DNA of 5,420 nt, taken from positions 1-5,420 of the forward strand of contig CAMQUX010000103.1 of NCBI GenBank assembly GCA_947037905.1, written 5' to 3'. Shown piece after piece: positions 1 through 4,417 of this stretch; positions within the stretch are counted from its first letter, which is position 1; each line of letters starts with the position of its first letter. The translations under genes were made by a program, and so were the position numbers. Source of the DNA: an uncultured Desulfovibrionaceae bacterium (GTDB lineage: Bacteria; Desulfobacterota; Desulfovibrionia; Desulfovibrionales; Desulfovibrionaceae). Under the pieces are notes generated by a model. It worked only from the letters and a program-made list of their open reading frames with translations. It searched no databases and was not told where the DNA came from.

Positions 1-34
1 AGTGAGTGTAAGAGTCTTTGCTTATCCATGCCAT
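1..34 (-). CDS. 5' end of an unidentified gene running off the left edge
   Basis: On the minus strand an AGGAG (44-40) lies 5 bases before an ATG at 34-32, which opens a frame reading MAWISKDSYTH before the window ends. A second ATG at 29-27, in another frame, reads MDKQRLLHS and lies 10 bases from the same ribosome binding site, so the true start and frame are not settled. Only 9-11 codons are visible, too few for any family call. The gene would start 59 bases after the amidohydrolase stop on the same strand, and I see no terminator between them, so co-transcription with the amidohydrolase is likely. A transporter or second catabolic enzyme would be a natural partner, but that is a guess. 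Confidence 0.4.
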   Translation of the reverse strand, partial: MAWISKDSYTH

Positions 35-93
35 GGGCACTCCTATATCAAACTATATTATTCAATAGATTGAAGGTGTTTAATGGTACTCAT

Positions 94-1716
94 TTAATTT
101 TCAGAATGAGCGGCATCATAAACAATACGTCCACCGCAAATAGTTTTTAGAACATTAATATATTTTATTTCTTGTGTGTTTTCTGTGAGCAGGTTTTTGT
201 CAAGAATGACAAAATCTGCATAATTTCCAACTGCTAAACTTCCCCTGTCTGCTCTTGTATTGCAACAAAGTGCAGAGTGGATGGTATATGCTTCTAAGGC
301 TTGCAAGGGAGTAATGCGCTGATCTTCGCCATACACTTTTCCGCTAGAGCTTATGCGGTTAACAGCTGCATGCATATTACCGAGTACTGTAACTGGTAGA
401 ACCGGAGTATCTACATGTAAGCCAAAGGGCATACCTAGTCTTGCAGCAGACCCTGCAGGATTGAGTCTTGCCACACGCTCTGGTCCGAGAAAAATCGTAG
501 CATGTCGGTCGCCCCAAATTTCTACATGACTGGAGAAGAAGGAAGGAACTATTCCACATTTTTGCATACGCTCAAGGTGAGTATCTGAAACCATTTGTGC
601 GTGAATAAGCATATGGTGTAAATCTGTGCGTGGATTTTTAACAAGTGCCTTCTCAAAAGCTTGTATCACTGCTTCAGATGCGGCGTCCCCATTAGTATGA
701 ATCGCAATTTGCACATTCATGCAGTGGTATTTTTCAATAATACTTTCAATGGCGTCAATGGAGAAAAGCAACTCGCCTTTATGTCCTTGACGTGTATGAT
801 AATCTTCTAAAAGTGCGGCTGTAAAAACTTGGATAGAGCCATCAACAAAATATTTTAATCCACCAAATTTCACATAATCACTGCCAAAATCGTATAAGCC
901 ATATTTTTGTATAATTTCCATATCATCGGAAAGAAATTGCATATAGGCACGAGCATTGAGTTCATTTTTTCTATCAAGTGCAAGCAGAGCATTTACACAT
1001 TCAGGCGCTGTTCCACCAAAGCCAACGCCACCATCAAAAAAGGTGGTTATGCCGCATTTATTATAATTTGCAATGGCTTTTTTAAAATTACTATGCATCT
1101 GTTCTGGGCTAGGAGTCGGCAATACTTTTTGACATTCAAAAAAAGCGTATTCAATAAGAAAACCTGTAAGTTCACCTTGCTCATCTTTTGCATATTCTCC
1201 ACCCTCAATGGTACTCTCGTTTGTAATAGCAAGTTTTTGTATGGAAAGAGAATTAACATAGCCCATGTGCGAAGAAATATGAAAAACAAAAATAGGGTGT
1301 TCTGTACTTACAGAATCAAGGTCGTTACGATTGAGGTGACGATTTTCTTTTAAACCTGAATCATCATAGGAATAACCAATAATCCATTGTCCCTTAGGGG
1401 TATTTTTGGCTTTTTCTTTTAGTAAAGAAAGAACATCATCAATTGTTTTGCAAGGGCTAGAACAGCACACTTGATCGAGAAGTTTGCTGTACATGGTAAG
1501 GTGGCTATGGCTATCAATAAAACCTGGATATAGATATTTGCCCTGACAATCTATAATTTCATGGGGAACAGTAGAAACATACGATTGAATTTCTGCGTTT
1601 GTGCCGATTGTCTCAATCCGTCCGTTTGAAACACATACAGCTTCAGCATATGGCAGTTCTTCACATAATGTTGTGATATTGGCATTTATAAATACTTTTT
1701 TTGTGTCCTGTAGCAT
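94..1716 (-). CDS. YtcJ-like amidohydrolase (Amidohydro_3 family metal-dependent hydrolase)
   Basis: Predicted cytoplasmic hydrolase of the amidohydrolase superfamily, 540 residues from the chosen start, which is normal for YtcJ-type proteins. A short N-terminal beta segment (about 1-60) leads into PGFIDSHSHL, whose H70 and H72 form the HxH metal site. Further family landmarks are H150 in ISSHMGY, K288 in LKYFVDGS, H340 in IHTNGDAA, H372 in HAQM, and H434/D436 in LHVDTPV. The C-terminal ITPLQALEAYT...RADRGSLAVGNYADFVILD segment is the typical return to the small beta domain. No signal peptide is seen. The frame extends upstream to an ATG at 1773-1771. I prefer 1716 because it has AGGGGGG at a 5-base spacing and homology begins just after it, whereas the upstream ATG has only AGGA at 3 bases. 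Relatives act on N-acyl, N-formyl or cyclic amide-type substrates (for example N-substituted formamide deformylase). The substrate here is unknown. It is divergent from an AraC regulator, its probable controller. Confidence 0.9.
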   Translation of the reverse strand: MLQDTKKVFINANITTLCEELPYAEAVCVSNGRIETIGTNAEIQSYVSTVPHEIIDCQGKYLYPGFIDSHSHLTMYSKLLDQVCCSSPCKTIDDVLSLLKEKAKNTPKGQWIIGYSYDDSGLKENRHLNRNDLDSVSTEHPIFVFHISSHMGYVNSLSIQKLAITNESTIEGGEYAKDEQGELTGFLIEYAFFECQKVLPTPSPEQMHSNFKKAIANYNKCGITTFFDGGVGFGGTAPECVNALLALDRKNELNARAYMQFLSDDMEIIQKYGLYDFGSDYVKFGGLKYFVDGSIQVFTAALLEDYHTRQGHKGELLFSIDAIESIIEKYHCMNVQIAIHTNGDAASEAVIQAFEKALVKNPRTDLHHMLIHAQMVSDTHLERMQKCGIVPSFFSSHVEIWGDRHATIFLGPERVARLNPAGSAARLGMPFGLHVDTPVLPVTVLGNMHAAVNRISSSGKVYGEDQRITPLQALEAYTIHSALCCNTRADRGSLAVGNYADFVILDKNLLTENTQEIKYINVLKTICGGRIVYDAAHSEN

Positions 1717-1721
1717 TTTGA

Positions 1722-1728
1722 CCCCCCT
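1722..1728 (-). promoter_or_regulatory. Ribosome binding site that decides the amidohydrolase start
   Basis: Reading the minus strand, AGGGGGG is followed by the 5-base spacer TCAAA and the ATG at 1716. The run of six G is a variant of AGGAGG but sits at ideal distance. It favours this start over the ATG 57 bases upstream. Confidence 0.6.
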
Positions 1729-1766
1729 ACCCTTAAAAAATTTATTTTGAAGATATTGAATGAGTA

Positions 1767-1795
1767 TTGACATTTATCCTGTAATGTAGAATAAA
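1767..1795 (+). promoter_or_regulatory. Promoter-like TTGACA-17-AATAAA pointing towards the AraC gene
   Basis: A perfect sigma-70 -35 hexamer TTGACA (1767-1772) is followed after 17 bases by AATAAA (1790-1795), which matches 4 of 6 -10 positions. If used, it would give the AraC gene a leader of about 190 bases containing the inverted repeat at 1882-1906. The weak -10 and the AT-rich background make this uncertain. Confidence 0.25.
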
Positions 1796-1881
1796 TAAGA
1801 ACATACTAGTGGCATAAAAATTAATATCTAATATAGAATAAACACTTTTTTTAAAATAAAATCTTCTTTTTAAAAGACATA

Positions 1882-1906
1882 TAGTAGTCCTAAAAGGACA
1901 ATACTA
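1882..1906. repeat. Interrupted inverted repeat, candidate operator or leader hairpin
   Basis: TAGTA GTCCT, loop AAA, AGGAC, two bases AA, then TACTA. The arms pair over 10 bases with a 2-base bulge, and the inner part GTCCT/AGGAC (1887-1891 and 1895-1899) is perfect. It is the only GC-containing symmetric element between the divergent amidohydrolase and AraC genes, which makes it a candidate regulator site. AraC proteins more often bind direct repeats, so an RNA hairpin in the AraC leader is the alternative. Confidence 0.4.
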
Positions 1907-1925
1907 ATTAAGTACCTGAAATTTT

Positions 1926-1954
1926 TTTATAAAATTTATAATTTTTTTTATAAT
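1926..1954 (+). promoter_or_regulatory. Candidate promoter of the AraC-family gene
   Basis: TTTATA (1926-1931, 4 of 6 -35 positions), a 17-base spacer, then a perfect TATAAT (1949-1954). Transcription would start near 1961, leaving a leader of about 30 bases with the ribosome binding site TGAGGA at 1976-1981. Another TATAAT at 1937-1942 lacks a good -35. The region is almost pure A and T, so chance matches are likely. I found no convincing -35/-10 pair on the minus strand for the amidohydrolase. Confidence 0.35.
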
Positions 1955-1990
1955 AAAATATTTAAAATGATCATTTGAGGAATTATAAAC

Positions 1991-2800
1991 ATGAATAAAA
2001 AACTGCAACAGCATTATTGGAACCCTAGTATAGACCAAACGGAATTTGTGAATGAAGAGCAATTTATTTATACCTTTAATGAAAAGCAAACCTCAGGAAC
2101 ATGGAATGGGTGGCATTTACATAAAAATTGTGGGGAACTTGTGAGTGTCACCGATGGTACGATGGTGGTATGTACCAAGGCAAGTTCATCTTATGTGCAA
2201 AAAAATCGTGCGGTGTGGATACCTTCTGGATTGGAACATGAATGGTATATGCCCGTAAAAACAGATAATCGGTCACTTTTCATTCATGATTCGGTGCTTC
2301 AGGGGTTTGAGAAATTAAAAGAATCTCATATAATTGAAGTAACGCCTCTATTACGAGAGCTTATTATTTCTATACATGATTTGGAGCTAGAATTTAAAGA
2401 AGAAGCAAGTAGACGTTTGGGCGTTGTATTGGTGGATAGAATTTGCGCAGCACGAGAATGTAGTGATATTATGCCTATGCCACAAAACCATAAATTAGTG
2501 GAACTGTGCACACAGTTAATTATTAGCCCCGATACTCCCGCAATACTTTCAGATTGGAGTCGACAACTTCGTGTGTCGGAAAAGACCTTGGCACGTACTT
2601 TTGTTAGAGAAACAGGGTTAAATTTTCGCGCGTGGCAAAATAAAGTGCGCATGCAGAGTGCAAAAAAAGATATTGACGCAGGACTTACAGTAACTGACGC
2701 TGCTTTTAACTGTGGATATAGCTCTCTTTCATCTTTTATTGCATCATTTAAAAAAAATTATGGACACACTCCTGGTGCCTTGAATCGTGATCAATCCTAA
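1991..2800 (+). CDS. AraC-family transcriptional regulator with cupin-type N-terminal domain
   Basis: DNA-binding regulator of 269 residues, a usual length for the family. Residues about 25-100 form a cupin-like ligand-binding domain: WHLHKNCGEL (41-50, with H42 and H44), then VSVTDGTM, then RAVWIPSGLEHEW (73-85), the typical cupin strand order of AraC-type sensors. Residues about 165-265 hold two helix-turn-helix motifs. The first is around SDWSRQLRVSEKTLARTF (187-204). The second lies in the AraC signature from TVTDAAFNCGYSS (233-245) through SFKKNYGHTPGAL (252-264). The start at 1991 follows TGAGGA by 9 bases and no better Met is nearby. It is divergent from the amidohydrolase, so control of that gene and perhaps of itself is likely. 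The ligand is unknown; the amidohydrolase substrate or product is the natural guess. No hairpin terminator is seen directly after the stop. Confidence 0.92.
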   Translation: MNKKLQQHYWNPSIDQTEFVNEEQFIYTFNEKQTSGTWNGWHLHKNCGELVSVTDGTMVVCTKASSSYVQKNRAVWIPSGLEHEWYMPVKTDNRSLFIHDSVLQGFEKLKESHIIEVTPLLRELIISIHDLELEFKEEASRRLGVVLVDRICAARECSDIMPMPQNHKLVELCTQLIISPDTPAILSDWSRQLRVSEKTLARTFVRETGLNFRAWQNKVRMQSAKKDIDAGLTVTDAAFNCGYSSLSSFIASFKKNYGHTPGALNRDQS

Positions 2801-3009
2801 AGATTTCCCCCTAATAGAAATGAGAAAATCAAAATAACTGTACCGCGCAAAAAAATAAGCAAAATAGCTGAACAATAAGAGAAATATTATAGGATTTAGT
2901 AGTAAAAAAGGCTAGATTAGCGACAAATAATGGATATGATTTCCTATAATTAAATTTAGAATTTCATTTTTTTATTCATCTATATAAGCAACTTGTCAAT
3001 AAAAAGAAA

Positions 3010-3035
3010 CTCATCGGCACACAAAAGCCGATGAG
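3010..3035 (-). terminator. Rho-independent terminator, minus strand
   Basis: CTCATCGGC and GCCGATGAG form a perfect 9-bp stem around an 8-base loop. On the minus strand it is followed by TTTCTTTTTATT, a good U-tract, while on the plus strand it is followed by AAAATTTATA. It therefore fits termination of leftward transcripts, such as read-through from the flavoprotein gene about 350 bases upstream, or of an unseen short RNA between. Confidence 0.6.
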
Positions 3036-3123
3036 AAAATTTATATAGTATTTAATATACTTAACTCGAAATGAGTAAAAAAAAATGTGCATCTATTTTT
3101 TATTTGATAAAAAAACAAACTGA

Positions 3124-3153
3124 TTGGGAATGAAAGTTTGCTAGGGGTATAAT
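3124..3153 (+). promoter_or_regulatory. Promoter-like element TTGGGA-18-TATAAT in the gene-free interval
   Basis: A perfect -10 TATAAT (3148-3153) lies 18 bases after TTGGGA (3124-3129, 4 of 6 -35 positions). The spacer is less AT-biased than its surroundings (it includes CTAGGGG), which makes a chance match a little less likely. No open reading frame follows on this strand, but a hairpin with T-rich tail does, at 3224-3279. Confidence 0.35.
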
Positions 3154-3195
3154 AAAGATTGGGAGAAATACAATAAAATTTGTTAAAAATATAGT

Positions 3196-3228
3196 AATGC
3201 CGACAGAAATACAATGCCGACAGAAATA
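3196..3228. repeat. 16-bp perfect direct repeat, two copies
   Basis: AATGCCGACAGAAATA occurs at 3196-3211 and 3213-3228, separated by one base (period 17). A related AGAAATACAAT also occurs at 3164-3174, matching 3205-3215 exactly and 3222-3232 with one change. The second copy runs into the left arm of the hairpin at 3224-3279. A period of 17 is not a helical multiple, so duplication by slippage or a protein site pair are both possible. Confidence 0.75.
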
Positions 3229-3279
3229 GAATAAGGTAGCACACACTCTGTTAAGCGTTAGTGCTACCTTATTCTATTT
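3224..3279. terminator. 19-bp-stem hairpin, probable bidirectional terminator
   Basis: AAATAGAATAAGGTAGCAC (3224-3242) and its exact complement (3261-3279) flank an 18-base loop. The GC-rich core GGTAGCAC/GTGCTACC is followed by TTATTCTATTT in both directions, so each strand reads as a stem plus U-rich tail. It lies between convergent genes (AraC ending at 2800, flavoprotein ending at 3391), the usual place for a shared terminator. A transposon-like end or another structured RNA is the alternative. Confidence 0.6.
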
Positions 3280-3308
3280 GCTCTTTATTCTATTTATAAA
3301 GACTATTA

Positions 3309-3416
3309 ATTATATTTTCTAGATTGCAAATAAATTATATTTCATTCTAGATTACGAAGAAATTACATTTTATTCCAGATTGCAAATAAATTATATTTTC
3401 TTCCAAATTTCAGCAA
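3309..3416. repeat. Degenerate tandem array of ~27-bp units derived from the flavoprotein gene end
   Basis: Four abutting units: 3309-3333 (25), 3334-3361 (28), 3362-3389 (28) and 3390-3416 (27). Each begins ATTATATTT or ATTACATTT on the plus strand, and the first three carry (C/T)(C/T)AGATT near the middle or CTAGATT. By eye, units 1 and 3 match at 23 of 25 aligned positions, and units 2 and 3 at 22 of 28. The last unit is the 3' end of the flavoprotein gene, coding for LAEIWKKI plus stop. On the minus strand the next unit reads LFAIWNKM plus stop, and the two farther ones have TAG in place of the Trp TGG. There are no spacers, so it is not a CRISPR array. Confidence 0.75.
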
Positions 3417-3933
3417 GCTCTGCATTTGCCTCTTCTGATTTTTCTAACTCACCAGCTTCATGAGCAGAGAAAGAAAGCTCCAATACCTTTTCCCAATTTA
3501 AAAAATTCGCAATACAATTAAATTGCTCGTGAATAAGTGTATACTGTGTATCAGGCACAGCACTTGCGCCTACTGCTACAACTACTAGTTTTTTCTTCTG
3601 CGTTTTAAATTCGGAATTTTTAGAATAAAATTTATCCATAACAGCTTTAAGTTGTGCAGACACCCCCCACCAATAAACAGGCGTGCCCATAATGAGCATG
3701 TCCGCAGCTGATATTTTATCAATAATAGCTTTTGTATCATCAGGGCGTACGCAATTTCCACCATTACTTTGACAGGCGTCACAGACGATACAAGCACCTA
3801 CATTCACATCAGAAATATTAATTATTTCAACAGTGTTTGAAGTATTCTTTGTGATACCCTGTGCTATAGCACTAAGGGCATGGCGTGTGTTACTACCCTT
3901 TCTTGGGCTACCATTTAGCATTAGTATTTTCAT
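3391..3933 (-). CDS. Flavodoxin-fold NADPH-dependent FMN reductase / iron-sulfur flavoprotein-like protein
   Basis: Predicted cytoplasmic FMN-binding redox protein of 180 residues, the usual length for this group. The N-terminus MKILMLNGSPRKGSNT has the FMN phosphate loop (GSPRKGSNT, 8-16). The stretch MGTPVYWWGVSAQLKAVMDKFYS (about 82-104) is the characteristic flavin-contact segment of the family. Four cysteines at 48, 51, 54 and 61 form CX2CX2CX6C, which fits the CX2CX2CX4-7C motif of 4Fe-4S iron-sulfur flavoproteins in anaerobes. Related plain FMN reductases can also carry part of this motif, so cluster binding is inferred. The start at 3933 has AGGAGGA (3947-3941) at a 7-base spacing. 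It looks monocistronic, with hairpins at 3224-3279 and 3010-3035 downstream. Its last 27 bases belong to a tandem array. Possible roles include electron transfer, quinone or nitro-compound reduction, and oxygen-stress response. Confidence 0.9.
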   Translation of the reverse strand: MKILMLNGSPRKGSNTRHALSAIAQGITKNTSNTVEIINISDVNVGACIVCDACQSNGGNCVRPDDTKAIIDKISAADMLIMGTPVYWWGVSAQLKAVMDKFYSKNSEFKTQKKKLVVVAVGASAVPDTQYTLIHEQFNCIANFLNWEKVLELSFSAHEAGELEKSEEANAELAEIWKKI

Positions 3934-3996
3934 TATTTAGTCCTCCTGTTTTTTTAGCATAATTAGTCATATATCTTCAATGAATCAGATTTCTAT

Positions 3997-4218
3997 TTAT
4001 TTAACAACATACTCAATCCAATGCCTGAATGCAAGCAATTCTAAATTTACATTAGTACGAAAAATTAAATTTAATCCACTACTAGCAAGGTCTAATAATC
4101 TATATATTATAATATAAATGCATCTCATTTTATGGAAATATAAATCCATATAGCTGAAATGGGGAAATATATTCCCCTGCCAAAAAATTAAGCTAAGACT
4201 ATTCTTGCTATACAGCAA
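3997..4218 (-). pseudogene. Possible decayed gene end (LysR-like C-terminal tail?)
   Basis: A 73-codon frame with no ribosome binding site whose first half looks like translated AT-rich noise. The last part, from about codon 49 (4074-3997), reads LNLIFRTNVNLELLAFRHWIEYVVK, broken here as LNLIFRTN then VNLELLAFRHWIEYVVK. The AFRxWI ending recalls the C-termini of GcvA-type LysR regulators (AFRDWL and similar). This is resemblance from memory over a short stretch; it may be chance. If real, it is the remnant of a regulator once lying between the two present genes. Confidence 0.2.
4161..4177. repeat. 17-bp inverted repeat GGGGAA-N5-TTCCCC
   Basis: GGGGAA (4161-4166), ATATA, TTCCCC (4172-4177). 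The GC-rich arms stand out in very AT-rich flanks. Possible operator for either divergent gene; about 240 bases from each start. No T-tract follows, so it is not a terminator. Confidence 0.35.
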
Positions 4219-4242
4219 TTTCGTATATGTCTTATGAGTATC

Positions 4243-4254
4243 ATTAGTACTAAT
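4243..4254. repeat. 12-bp perfect palindrome ATTAGTACTAAT
   Basis: Fully self-complementary with no loop, so more like a protein-binding site than an RNA hairpin. CATTAGTAC also occurs near 4050. It lies 164 bases before the DUF1254 start. Chance is possible for an AT-rich 12-mer. Confidence 0.25.
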
Positions 4255-4406
4255 AACGTGCTGTTACACAATATTTATGCTTGTTTAGATACTATAAGTT
4301 CGGAATTTTCGATAAACATATTATCAGAATTGTATGAATTGCAAAAAAATCTTTCTTTTTTTGGCTTTTAAACAAATAAAGCTCTATCAATTAAGTCATA
4401 ATAAAT

Positions 4407-4412
4407 AGGAGG
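4407..4412 (+). promoter_or_regulatory. Consensus ribosome binding site of the DUF1254 gene
   Basis: A perfect AGGAGG, then TTTTT and ATG at 4418. The 5-base spacing is slightly short but good, and it fixes the start just before a clear signal peptide. Confidence 0.85.
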
Positions 4413-4417
4413 TTTTT

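Larger units (their letters stand above)
3160..3295 (+). ncRNA. Candidate small RNA between promoter-like element and terminator hairpin
   Basis: Inferred, not recognised. A start is expected about 7 bases after the TATAAT at 3148-3153. The end is expected in the T-rich stretch after the hairpin of 3224-3279. The roughly 135-base product would carry two copies of TGCCGACAGAAATA in its 5' half and a strong hairpin at its 3' end. No ribosome binding site and frame are evident inside. It would be antisense to the 3' untranslated part of any flavoprotein mRNA that reads this far. No known RNA family is evident to me. The exact ends are guesses. Confidence 0.25.
2801..3390. other. Gene-free interval between convergent genes, rich in repeats and hairpins
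   Basis: About 590 bases between the stops of the AraC gene (plus) and the flavoprotein gene (minus). From 2801 to about 3000 I see only AT-rich sequence with isolated TATAAT-like hexamers (for example 2945-2950) lacking good partners. From 3010 onwards it is structured: a hairpin at 3010-3035, a promoter-like element at 3124-3153, a direct repeat at 3196-3228, a long hairpin at 3224-3279, and a tandem array from 3309. A 67-codon minus-strand frame at 3041-3244 has no ribosome binding site and starts inside the long hairpin, so I do not call it. Confidence 0.7.
3934..4417. other. Gene-free divergent interval between flavoprotein and DUF1254 genes
   Basis: 484 bases holding the ribosome binding sites of both flanking genes and presumably their promoters. 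No strong promoter stands out. For the plus-strand gene, TTGGCT (4361-4366), an 18-base gap and TATCAA (4385-4390) is a weak candidate, and TATAAG at 4293-4298 lacks a -35. Small symmetric elements lie at 4161-4177, 4205-4218 (TTGCT-ATAC-AGCAA) and 4243-4254. A minus-strand frame at 3997-4218 is listed separately as possible debris. Confidence 0.6.

Noticed and set aside
58..93. 11-residue frame MSTIKHLQSIE immediately after the amidohydrolase stop
   Set aside because: No ribosome binding site, very short, and no leader-peptide features such as codon runs or an adjacent attenuator hairpin.
907..1353. 148-codon plus-strand frame inside the amidohydrolase gene
   Set aside because: It is antisense to conserved family motifs, is rich in residues expected from reverse-reading AT-rich code, and has no ribosome binding site.
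1904..2089. 61-codon minus-strand frame across the AraC start
   Set aside because: Covers the AT-rich promoter region and the AraC 5' end in antisense, with no ribosome binding site or recognisable motif.
2971..2999. Minus-strand TTGACA-17-AATAAA promoter
   Set aside because: The -35 is perfect but the -10 is weak and it would only drive antisense RNA into the AraC gene end. There is no support beyond the hexamer in AT-rich DNA.
3041..3244. 67-codon minus-strand frame in the gene-free interval
   Set aside because: Starts inside the long hairpin, lacks a ribosome binding site, and its composition is that of translated AT-rich DNA (many F, Y, I, L).
3309..3416. CRISPR-like repeat array
   Set aside because: Units abut without spacers, vary in length and sequence, and no cas gene is present.
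4299..4309. TTCGGAATTTT shared with 3610-3620 inside the flavoprotein gene
   Set aside because: Eleven bases with no extension on either side; expected by chance in AT-rich sequence of this length or nearly so.
4341..4363. A7/T7 hairpin before the DUF1254 gene as a terminator
   Set aside because: The stem is nearly all A-T pairs with no GC core, and the T-run is part of the stem; this is more likely a homopolymer coincidence.
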